From: Phycisphaerales bacterium
GTDB lineage: Bacteria > Planctomycetota > Phycisphaerae > Phycisphaerales > UBA1924
DNA: 64,000 nucleotides
Direction of reading: 5' to 3'
Assembly (NCBI GenBank): GCA_029260265.1
Contig: JAJDDO010000019.1
Coordinates: 62,001-126,000 of the forward strand
In this document: positions 57,697 through 64,000 of the stretch, one piece after another
Position numbering within the stretch: position 1 is the first letter of the stretch
How the letters are laid out: each line of letters opens with the position of its first letter
Notes under the pieces: model-generated
Databases searched by the model: none
What the model saw: the letters and a program-made list of their open reading frames with translations, nothing else
What the model was told of the DNA's origin: nothing
Position numbers and translations under genes: made by a program

Positions 57697-58950
57697 ATGA
57701 CCGCAACAACCAGCACCAACCCATTCGCCATCCGTACCCGCGAAACCCTCGAGATGCTCGAGTCCTCCGGGCAAACCAAGGTCCTCCAGATCCTTGATTC
57801 CCCAATGGATGCCGTGGTCAACATGATCGACCCCGACGGCTCGACCCACCAACGCATCTGCATGTGCTCCAACAACTACCTCGGGCTCGCCAACCACCCC
57901 GATGTAGTCGACGCCGGCATCGAGGCGCTGAGAACCTACGGCGCGGGCACCGCCTCCGTCCGCTTCATCTGCGGCACCTTCACCCCCCACCTCACCCTCG
58001 AAAAAACCATCGCCGAATACATCGGCACCCAAGCCGCTTACACCTTCGTGAGCTGCTGGAATGCGACCGAAGCACTCTTCCCCACCGTCTGCGAGCCCGG
58101 CGACATCATCATCTCCGACGAACTCAACCACGCCTGCATCGTCGACTCCATGCGCCTCTCCGCCGTAATCAAAAAAGGCGTCAAGAAAGGCATCTACAAA
58201 CACTCCGATATGGACTCCGCCCGCGAAGTCCTCGAAAAAGCAAAGAACAACCCCGAAGTCACCGGCCAAATCTGGCTCATCACCGACGGCGTATTCTCCA
58301 TGGAAGGCGACATCGCCAACCTCCCCGCACTCCGCAAACTCTGTGACGAGTACAACGCACTGCTCGTCGTCGACGACTCCCACGCCCACGGCGTCATGGG
58401 CAAAACAGGTCGGGGCACCCACGAACACTACAACATGTTCCCCGGTGGCTCAGGCTTCCAGCCTGAGAACGGAGTCGTCGACATCTTCACCGGAACCCTC
58501 GGCAAAGGGCTCGGCGGCGGCGCTGGCGGATTCATCGCTGCATCGCAAGACCTTATCGACCTCATCATCCAACGCGGGCGCCCGACCCTGTTCTCCAACG
58601 CCCTGCCCGTCACGGTCGCTGCCAGCGCCAACGCAGCCATCCGCACGCTGATCAACGAACCCCAGCGTGTACAAAAGCTCCGCGACATCACCGCCTACTG
58701 CCGCCAGCAGATCAAATCCGAAACCAAGTTCGAGGTCCTCGAATCCCCAACCGCCATCTGCCCCATCATTGTTGGCGAAACCGCCACCGCGATCGCGATG
58801 TCCAAGAAACTCCTCGCCTACGGCATCTTCGTCATCGGCTTCGGCTACCCCGTCGTCCCCGAAGGCGAAGCAAGACTCCGCATCCAAATGTCCGCCGCCC
58901 ACACGAACAAACATGTCGACCAACTCGTTAAGGCATTGAAAGAGCTTTGA
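57697..58950 (+). CDS. 2-amino-3-ketobutyrate CoA ligase-like (KBL, alpha-oxoamine synthase)
   Basis: 417 residues, PLP fold type I. GGAGG seven bases before ATG 57697; an earlier in-frame start is rejected. Seen: CMCSNNYLGLANHP, RFICGTFTPH, CWNATEALFP, VVDDSHAHGVMGKTGRG, IFTGTLGKGLGGG (PLP Lys) and TAICPIIVGETA. It condenses acyl-CoA with an amino acid, most like glycine C-acetyltransferase. An extra GGSGFQP between NMFP and ENGVVD is encoded by a palindromic repeat. Other AOS members (KAPA or serine palmitoyltransferase) are less likely but not excluded. Confidence 0.85.
   Translation: MTATTSTNPFAIRTRETLEMLESSGQTKVLQILDSPMDAVVNMIDPDGSTHQRICMCSNNYLGLANHPDVVDAGIEALRTYGAGTASVRFICGTFTPHLTLEKTIAEYIGTQAAYTFVSCWNATEALFPTVCEPGDIIISDELNHACIVDSMRLSAVIKKGVKKGIYKHSDMDSAREVLEKAKNNPEVTGQIWLITDGVFSMEGDIANLPALRKLCDEYNALLVVDDSHAHGVMGKTGRGTHEHYNMFPGGSGFQPENGVVDIFTGTLGKGLGGGAGGFIAASQDLIDLIIQRGRPTLFSNALPVTVAASANAAIRTLINEPQRVQKLRDITAYCRQQIKSETKFEVLESPTAICPIIVGETATAIAMSKKLLAYGIFVIGFGYPVVPEGEARLRIQMSAAHTNKHVDQLVKALKEL
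58444..58467. repeat. Palindromic repeat, copy C (inside the KBL gene)
   Basis: Perfect 8-bp stem CTCAGGCT / AGCCTGAG with loop TCC (58449-58467), preceded by GGTGG as in the other two copies. The stem bases differ from copy A but pair (for example A-T for G-C), i.e. covariation. It encodes GGSGFQP in frame. Confidence 0.8.
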
Positions 58951-59441
58951 ACCATCAGAAAATCATTACCGATGATCTATCAGAGAACGAACTCAAATGG
59001 ATTGAGGCTGCGCGGCGGCGCGCGCGTGATCTCGTTAAAATTTATCTGCAAGAATCATGTGCAAACAGACCTACAGTTGGCCAAATCCATAGGACTTACG
59101 ACTGTTGGCTGGCGGAGTTCAATCAAAAAATGAAGAGGCGATTCTTCAAGAAAAAATCCCCGCCAACTATCGACCCGAACAATCTTGTCATATCACTCGG
59201 AATCGCCTTGGGAGATCGGTTTGTGTCTCAGACAAATCTGGAATGGAAAATTATCACAGACTCCTTCGGCACAGATATGGGATTGTTTGATCCAGGTACT
59301 CCGGGGAAGCTAACTGACATTGTAATGTATCCGATGAACATGGTCGCTAAGCGGGTTGAGGCTCGCACGGCCGATTGGATTCATCCAGTATACGACAAAA
59401 CAATCCATTCGCTCAATATCAAAAATGACAAATCCCCATAA
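58947..59441 (+). CDS. DUF3806-like protein of unknown function
   Basis: 164 residues. Start codon is TTG 58947, overlapping the KBL stop (TTGA), with AAAGAG upstream; no other early start is available, so it is uncertain. Segments LSENELKWIEAARRRARDLV and NLVISLGIALGDRFVSQTNL, WKIITDSFGTDMGLF resemble DUF3806. The base composition appears lower in GC than its neighbours, suggesting acquisition. No signal or membrane segment. Function unknown. Confidence 0.62.
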   Translation: MNHQKIITDDLSENELKWIEAARRRARDLVKIYLQESCANRPTVGQIHRTYDCWLAEFNQKMKRRFFKKKSPPTIDPNNLVISLGIALGDRFVSQTNLEWKIITDSFGTDMGLFDPGTPGKLTDIVMYPMNMVAKRVEARTADWIHPVYDKTIHSLNIKNDKSP

Positions 59442-59466
59442 TCCTCGATCCAAACAGGGCAATAAA

Positions 59467-59488
59467 AATCCGCGGCCGCCCGCGGATT
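59467..59488. terminator. Probable bidirectional terminator hairpin
   Basis: Perfect 9-bp stem AATCCGCGG / CCGCGGATT with loop CCGC. The plus-strand side has only weak Ts (CATCTTTC), while the minus-strand side reads TTTTTATTG. It lies 26 bases after the DUF3806-like stop and probably ends that transcript. Confidence 0.5.
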
Positions 59489-59567
59489 CATCTTTCAACA
59501 CAGACCCTACGCTCAATCCTCAAGCATTGGATGTCGTTGAGTAATCATGTTGAACTAGGCCCGGTGC

Positions 59568-59595
59568 CCTGCTTTGACCCGAAGGGCAAAGCAGG
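59568..59595. repeat. Palindromic hairpin in intergenic DNA
   Basis: Stem CCTGCTTT / AAAGCAGG, then G-C and CCC/GGG pairs with one bulged A and loop GAA. The 5' flank is GGTGCCCTG, similar in style to the GGTGCCACT arm at 677. No T-tract; a dispersed repeat is more likely than a terminator. Confidence 0.45.
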
Positions 59596-59725
59596 ATCTT
59601 CATTCAACCCAACGCCCCCTCCTCCACTCGCAACCGCTATACGAGCAGAATACAAAAACCCGCACCAATCACCCCCTGATTCCGGCTTCCCATCCCCATT
59701 TTTATTCCAATTCAAAACACCTATC

Positions 59726-59753
59726 TTGATCTTCCCTAGAACTGTGGTATATC
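59726..59753 (+). promoter_or_regulatory. Sigma-70-like promoter of the PEP-CTERM-like gene
   Basis: TTGATC (59726-59731), 16 bases, TATATC (59748-59753) preceded by TGTGG. The transcript would have a leader of about 55 bases and include GAGGAG before the ATG at 59816. Confidence 0.45.
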
Positions 59754-59815
59754 TAGAGGTGGTCGCATTCTCGGACCTCGTGCACTTATCTACTAAAAAA
59801 CAGAGGAGAAAAATC

Positions 59816-60538
59816 ATGAAGACTTCGCAAATCGCAATCAGCACAATCATCGCCGCGGCGTTCACAACCACCGCGATGGCAACCGATGAGTACCGCCTCG
59901 ACGACGGGGTTAAAGAAACCGGCATCGGAATCCAGTCCGCCGGTAACAACTCATTCGCGTGGCTCAACACCTTCACCGCCCAAGCCGGCGACGAAAACAT
60001 CACCTCCGTAAACCTCTCTTTCGGGTCCGGCCTTCTCGGGAGTAACATTTCCAACGGCACCCCGGTCACCGTCTACATCTGGGGAGATTTCAATCAAGAC
60101 GGCAACCCGAACGATGCCTTCCTCATGGAATCTGGAAACGGTCTCGTCCAAGGATCGGGCACCAACGCCTTCACCTCTTACGCACTTACCAACCCCGTCA
60201 GCTTTGTCCCCGGCACCACATTCTTCGCCGGCGCCATCGTCAACTACACCGGGCAACGAGAAGTGGCAAGCCTTGATACCGACGGCACCGACGACTTCAT
60301 CAACTACCCCGCCCAGAATCACAGCTGGATCGCTGGAGGCTCCAACGGCTCCGTCGTCGACCCTGCCTTTTTGGGATTCGCACAAATCCCGCTTGACTCG
60401 GTCTCCAACGCGATCTTCCAAGGAAACGACGACGCCACATGGATGATCCGCCTCAACGCCAACGGCATCCCATCACCCGGCACGCTCGCAGGATTCGCGA
60501 TCGGAATCCCGCTCCTCACCCGTCGCCGCCGAGCCTGA
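59816..60538 (+). CDS. Secreted protein with PEP-CTERM-like sorting tail
   Basis: 240 residues. GAGGAG is seven bases before ATG 59816. Signal peptide MKTSQIAISTIIAAAFTTTAMA. The middle domain is beta-rich and repeats Asn/Gly turns (PVTVYIWGDFNQDGNPNDAF), like a hyalin or choice-of-anchor domain. The C-terminus SPGTLAGFAIGIPLLTRRRRA has the Pro-containing motif, a transmembrane stretch and an Arg cluster, the planctomycete form of PEP-CTERM. It is presumably sorted to the cell surface. Transcript ends at 60566-60606. Confidence 0.8.
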   Translation: MKTSQIAISTIIAAAFTTTAMATDEYRLDDGVKETGIGIQSAGNNSFAWLNTFTAQAGDENITSVNLSFGSGLLGSNISNGTPVTVYIWGDFNQDGNPNDAFLMESGNGLVQGSGTNAFTSYALTNPVSFVPGTTFFAGAIVNYTGQREVASLDTDGTDDFINYPAQNHSWIAGGSNGSVVDPAFLGFAQIPLDSVSNAIFQGNDDATWMIRLNANGIPSPGTLAGFAIGIPLLTRRRRA

Positions 60539-60565
60539 TTCGTTTCTGCTCTCGATCAATCAACG

Positions 60566-60606
60566 CCTCTTCCACCCGGATGACATCTCGGATGGAAGGG
60601 GTTTTT
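60566..60606 (+). terminator. Intrinsic terminator of the PEP-CTERM-like gene
   Basis: Stem CCTCTTCCA / TGGAAGGGG (with one G-U) extended by CCG/CGG, followed by TTTTT at 60602-60606. Confidence 0.8.
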
Positions 60607-60623
60607 CTATTGAATGATGGTTC

Positions 60624-62285
60624 TTAGCCCAACTCATCATCCGCCACATGATAATGCGGGTCTTCGAGCACATTGACCTCGACCATATCCCCCGCCTTAT
60701 GCAGCAGCAACTGGCAGTCCTCGCTCAGATGCCGAAGATGCAGCGTCTTGCCCGCCTGCCGATACTTCTCCGCAAGGTTATCAATCGCCTCGATCGCAGA
60801 ATGATCCACCACCCGCGAGTTGCGGAACTCAATCACCACATCATCCGGATCGTTCGCCGGGTCAAAGAAATCTCTAAACTCATTGATACACCCAAAGAAC
60901 AACGGCCCATTCAGCTCGTACACCCGTGACCCGTCCGGGTCATCGCGTTTAACCACATGAATATGACGCGCATGCTCCCACGCAAAGATCAACGCCGACA
61001 CAATCACCCCGACCACCACCGCGATCGCCAGATCCGTCATCACCGTCACCGCCGAGACCAAGATCAGCACAAACGCATCCTTCAGCGGCGTCTTCTTCAG
61101 GATCCGGAAACTCGACCATTCAAAGGTCGCGATCACCACCATAAACATCACACCAACCAACGCCGCCATCGGGATCTGCTCGATCAAGCTCGAACCAAAC
61201 AAGATAAACCCAAGCAAGAACAACGCCGCCGAGATCCCCGACAACCGACCGCGCCCGCCCGAGTTGATGTTGATCATGCTCTGCCCGATCATCGCGCATC
61301 CGCCCATACCCCCGAACAGCCCGCACACCGAGTTGGCGATCCCCTGCCCAACACACTCCCGATTCCCACGCCCACGCGTGTCGGTCATCTCATCGATCAG
61401 CGTCAGCGTCAACAATGATTCGATCAACCCCACCGCTGCAAGGATCACCGCATACGGCAAAATGATCCCCAGCGTCTCAAAGGTCCAAGGCACATCGAGC
61501 GGCAGGAAACTCGGGAACCCGCCCCGAATAGATTGCCCCTCGTCAAGCATGTCAACCACCGTCGATGTATCAATACCAAACCCAATAACGAGTACGGAAA
61601 CAACGAGTATCCCCGCGAGTGCAGACGGGAACGCCTTGGTGATCTTCGGGAGAACATACATGATCAGCATGGTCAGTGCGATAAAGCCACAGAAAATATA
61701 CAAAGGCGTCCCGCTCATCCATACCTTCTCACCAACAACCGAGCCCATCCCCTGCTGACTCGTGTAAGCCATAAACTGACCCACGCCGCTCCCAATCACG
61801 CGAGGCGTCTCCGGGCCCGCAACCTTGAACTGCGACAACTGCGCCAAAAAAATCACGATCGCCAAGCCATTGACAAACCCGAGCATCACCGGGTGAGGCA
61901 CAATCCGGATAAACTTGCCCAATCGCATTACGCCCACGGCGACCTGAATCAACCCCGTCAGCACCACCGCCGCAAAGAGATACTTCACACCGTGCTCAGC
62001 AACAAGGTGCACCATCACCACCGCCATCGCGCCCGTCGCCCCGGAAATCATCCCAGGGCGACCGCCAAACAACGACGCCAGCAAACCAACCATAAACGCA
62101 GCGTACAGACCAACCAGCGGGTTCACCCCGGCAATAATCGCAAATGCAACCGCTTCGGGAACAAGCGCAAGCGCAACTGTGAGCCCCGAGAGCACCTCTA
62201 CCCTCAAGCCCCCGCCCCAAAATCCCTTCGAAGAAAAATGACCCAAGCCCGCAGGCGTCGCAACCTTCCCATCAACACTCTGCAT
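60624..62285 (-). CDS. SulP-family anion permease with STAS domain
   Basis: 553 residues. AAGGA ten bases before ATG 62285 (a TTG before it is ignored). About 12-14 membrane helices in residues 25-430, with [20 protein letters not shown] and [20 protein letters not shown]; then a C-terminal STAS domain (about 450-540; [20 protein letters not shown] and [20 protein letters not shown]). Family members move sulfate, bicarbonate or other anions. Substrate cannot be told from sequence. No regulator is adjacent. Confidence 0.88.
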   Translation of the reverse strand: MQSVDGKVATPAGLGHFSSKGFWGGGLRVEVLSGLTVALALVPEAVAFAIIAGVNPLVGLYAAFMVGLLASLFGGRPGMISGATGAMAVVMVHLVAEHGVKYLFAAVVLTGLIQVAVGVMRLGKFIRIVPHPVMLGFVNGLAIVIFLAQLSQFKVAGPETPRVIGSGVGQFMAYTSQQGMGSVVGEKVWMSGTPLYIFCGFIALTMLIMYVLPKITKAFPSALAGILVVSVLVIGFGIDTSTVVDMLDEGQSIRGGFPSFLPLDVPWTFETLGIILPYAVILAAVGLIESLLTLTLIDEMTDTRGRGNRECVGQGIANSVCGLFGGMGGCAMIGQSMININSGGRGRLSGISAALFLLGFILFGSSLIEQIPMAALVGVMFMVVIATFEWSSFRILKKTPLKDAFVLILVSAVTVMTDLAIAVVVGVIVSALIFAWEHARHIHVVKRDDPDGSRVYELNGPLFFGCINEFRDFFDPANDPDDVVIEFRNSRVVDHSAIEAIDNLAEKYRQAGKTLHLRHLSEDCQLLLHKAGDMVEVNVLEDPHYHVADDELG

Positions 62286-62367
62286 CAATCACAATCCTTC
62301 CGCCGCCAGACCTGTCCACACCCCCCGTGTGATTCATCCGCACAGGCCGAGGGCGATCGTAGCATCC

Positions 62368-63549
62368 CTACCGCCTCGGGTTCCTCGCCGTCCCCTTGCT
62401 CGGACCGCTCCCTCCACGCTCACGCTCCCCATGATCTTCATCATTCGGAGAACTCTCCGCCTCTTCATCCATCACCGGCTCATGCTCATCGTCAACCATA
62501 TTGACCCGCGCAAACAGCAGCCGCCCCGCCGCCGTTTGCATCGAACTCGTGATCACCATATCTACAGTCTGCCCAATATACGCATACCCGTCTTCCGCAA
62601 CCACCATCGTCCCATCCTCAAGATACCCAACCGCCTGCCCATGCTGCTCGCCCGGCTTAATCAGCTCCACCCGGATCCCCTTGCCCGGAATCACCACCGG
62701 CTTGAGCGCATTGGCCAGCTCATTAATATTCAACAACGGAACCTTCTGAATCTCCGCGACCCTCGCCAAAGGCATATCCATCGTCACCAGCATCGCGGGC
62801 ATCCGCATCGCCAACTCGACCAACGCCGAATCCACCGCCTTCTTCTGCACCGCGCTCTGATCAATCACAACATCCACGGTCCCCATCCGCTGCAACGCCG
62901 TCACAATCTCAAGCCCCCGACGGCCCTTCGCTCGCTTCATGCGATCGCCCTTGTCAGCGATCAACTGCAACTCCTCGATCACAAACTCCGGAATCACCAA
63001 GGACTGCTGGATCAACCCCGTCGCCGCAATGTCCGCAATCCGCGCATCAATCAACGCCGAAGTATCCAACAGCAACGGCATCGGCCCACGCATCTGCTTG
63101 GCAAACTCAACATACGGAATCACCAGCCGGAACTCATCCTGCGTCTGCAGCACCGTCGTGATCCCCAAATAACTCAGGCTGATCCCCAGCAGCACCTTGA
63201 GCGCCGTCACAACTTCGACAAACTCTTCAAGCTCCCAGGTCCGCACGACCAGATCAATCACCACCCCGAGCACCCACGCCGCGACCAATCCGCCGATCAG
63301 CCCGATCACAATCCCCGATACAATTGAAATCTTTTTATGAGGCGTCAACAGATCAATCGCAAGGAACACCCCCGCCAACACCAAAGTCGCCGCCAACGGA
63401 ATCCACGGATAAATCCCCAGATCAATCATCGACTTTGAATCCCGGATCGAGATGCTGATCACATACAACAGCGTCACCGCAATCATCAACGACACAAATC
63501 CGATGCGAACTGCACGAAGTAAAAATACACTCTGCCGCTCATCGTTCAT
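62368..63549 (-). CDS. Membrane PIN-TRAM protein (YacL-like)
   Basis: 393 residues. ATG 63549 has GGAG nine bases upstream. Four membrane helices at the N-terminus (about 14-130), then a PIN domain (about 160-280; PLLLDTSALIDARIADI, EFVIEELQLIAD, LVTMDMPLARVAEI) and a TRAM domain (about 290-350). An acidic, Ser/Arg-rich tail follows. Architecture is that of YacL. Function unclear; nuclease or toxin activity unproven. The gene diverges from ppk1. Confidence 0.87.
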   Translation of the reverse strand: MNDERQSVFLLRAVRIGFVSLMIAVTLLYVISISIRDSKSMIDLGIYPWIPLAATLVLAGVFLAIDLLTPHKKISIVSGIVIGLIGGLVAAWVLGVVIDLVVRTWELEEFVEVVTALKVLLGISLSYLGITTVLQTQDEFRLVIPYVEFAKQMRGPMPLLLDTSALIDARIADIAATGLIQQSLVIPEFVIEELQLIADKGDRMKRAKGRRGLEIVTALQRMGTVDVVIDQSAVQKKAVDSALVELAMRMPAMLVTMDMPLARVAEIQKVPLLNINELANALKPVVIPGKGIRVELIKPGEQHGQAVGYLEDGTMVVAEDGYAYIGQTVDMVITSSMQTAAGRLLFARVNMVDDEHEPVMDEEAESSPNDEDHGERERGGSGPSKGTARNPRR

Positions 63550-63644
63550 AGAATGACACTCCAAGAGTTTGAAAGCCCCGATTCAGCCCCCGATTCTACA
63601 CCAAAGCTCACCCAGACCGCCAGTTCCAACACGAAGCAGACCAT

Positions 63645-64000
63645 ATGCCACGCCAAAGCCGATCCAACCCGGATAATCCCCACGCCAAAGACCGGTTTAT
63701 CAACCGAGACACCTCTTGGCTCGAGTTCAATGCCCGCGTACTCAACATCGCTCTTGAAGACCGCACCCCGCTGCTCGAGCGTGTCCGCTTCCTTGCCATC
63801 TTCGCGGCGAATCTCGATGAGTTTGTCATGAAACGCATCGGGCTGCTCAAACACCGTAAAACCCAAGGCATCACCCACGCGCCAACTCGACCCGACGAGA
63901 TGCCCCCCACGCAAACCCTCCGCGCATGCCGAGCAAGAATAAAGGAACTCGAAAACACCCTCTCTCAATGCTGGCACGAGAACCTCGTCCCCACACTCAA
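63645..64000 (+). CDS. ppk1: Polyphosphate kinase 1, N-terminal part (runs off window)
   Basis: 118 residues seen, no stop before the edge. FINRDTSWLEFNARVLNIAL and PLLERVRFLAIFAANLDEFV are the PPK1 N-domain signature, followed by MKRIGLLKHRKTQGI. The enzyme makes polyphosphate from ATP. Start is taken as ATG 63645; the ATG at 63553 is in another frame and its product shows no homology. No clear Shine-Dalgarno. The intervening 95 bases contain the divergent promoter shared with the PIN-TRAM gene. Confidence 0.9.
   Translation, partial: MPRQSRSNPDNPHAKDRFINRDTSWLEFNARVLNIALEDRTPLLERVRFLAIFAANLDEFVMKRIGLLKHRKTQGITHAPTRPDEMPPTQTLRACRARIKELENTLSQCWHENLVPTL

Larger units (their letters stand above)
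59442..59815. other. Intergenic region with two hairpins and a promoter
   Basis: 374 bases before the secreted protein. It holds the hairpins at 59467-59488 and 59568-59595 and a promoter candidate at 59726-59753. The upstream reading of the following gene's frame (59531 on) has no family match or ribosome-binding site and is rejected. Nothing else recognised. Confidence 0.55.

Noticed and set aside
63553..63831. Plus-strand ORF overlapping the start of ppk1 in another frame
   Set aside because: Its product shows no family features; the ppk1 frame starting at 63645 has clear PPK1 motifs.
1..64000. CRISPR arrays, IS elements or rRNA genes
   Set aside because: No regularly spaced direct repeats, no transposase-like frames with inverted ends and no rRNA-like sequence were seen.

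Overview
The window looks like chromosomal DNA from a Gram-negative marine planctomycete, most likely class Phycisphaerae. The pointers are four OprP/OprO-like porins with C-terminal aromatic residues, HldE heptose chemistry, a secretin, a secreted protein with a Ser-Pro/poly-Arg sorting tail, many lipoproteins, and genes that either have a good Shine-Dalgarno or none at all. The taxon is inferred from gene content, not from a marker comparison. The window starts inside argS and ends inside ppk1.

Layout. 1-7000: end of argS, then four separate minus-strand porin genes, three of which end in a clear intrinsic terminator. 7050-10750: a PhoB-like response regulator facing a PIN-PhoH ATPase, a DUF456 protein and an unknown membrane protein. 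10969-17003: SRP RNA, then dnaX (with a probable programmed -1 frameshift giving gamma and tau), ybaB, a Nudix protein, a cyclodeaminase-like protein, a YkgJ-type cysteine cluster protein, an MsbA-like ABC exporter and a zinc-finger protein, mostly overlapping or nearly so. 17004-20914: a minus-strand unit of HldE-like enzyme (domains in reversed order), glycosyltransferase and a CheW protein carrying an inserted CZB domain, plus tRNA-Ser(TGA). 21225-26984: ABC exporter, secretin and a secreted protein. 27196-30477: two ketoacyl synthases flanking a degenerate GxxExxY protein. 30571-44233: PhoR-like kinase, PgpH-like HD phosphohydrolase, methyltransferase, DinB and SUKH-like proteins, glyoxalase, Dus, lipoproteins, acyltransferase, PIG-L deacetylase, DUF1579 protein, YCII-membrane fusion and a PPi-type phosphofructokinase. 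44393-49169: two secreted amidohydrolase-like proteins. 49213-54790: a compact minus-strand block of phage structural genes (portal, probable scaffold, SU10-type capsid, four unrecognised small proteins and a lipoprotein) with no terminase, integrase, long tail or lysis genes. 55046-64000: phosphohexomutase, PTPS-III-like pterin enzyme, KBL-type aminotransferase, a DUF3806-like protein, a PEP-CTERM-like protein, SulP permease, PIN-TRAM protein and the start of ppk1.

Together the genes suggest phosphate handling (OprP-like porins, PhoB/PhoR-like pair, PhoH, ppk1), envelope building (heptose enzyme, glycosyltransferases, exporters, secretin) and core replication and translation. The items most worth a second look are the phage-derived capsid cassette, palindromic repeats inserted in frame into two enzymes, the dnaX frameshift cassette, the CZB-in-CheW protein, and a ketoacyl-synthase trio with degenerate active sites.
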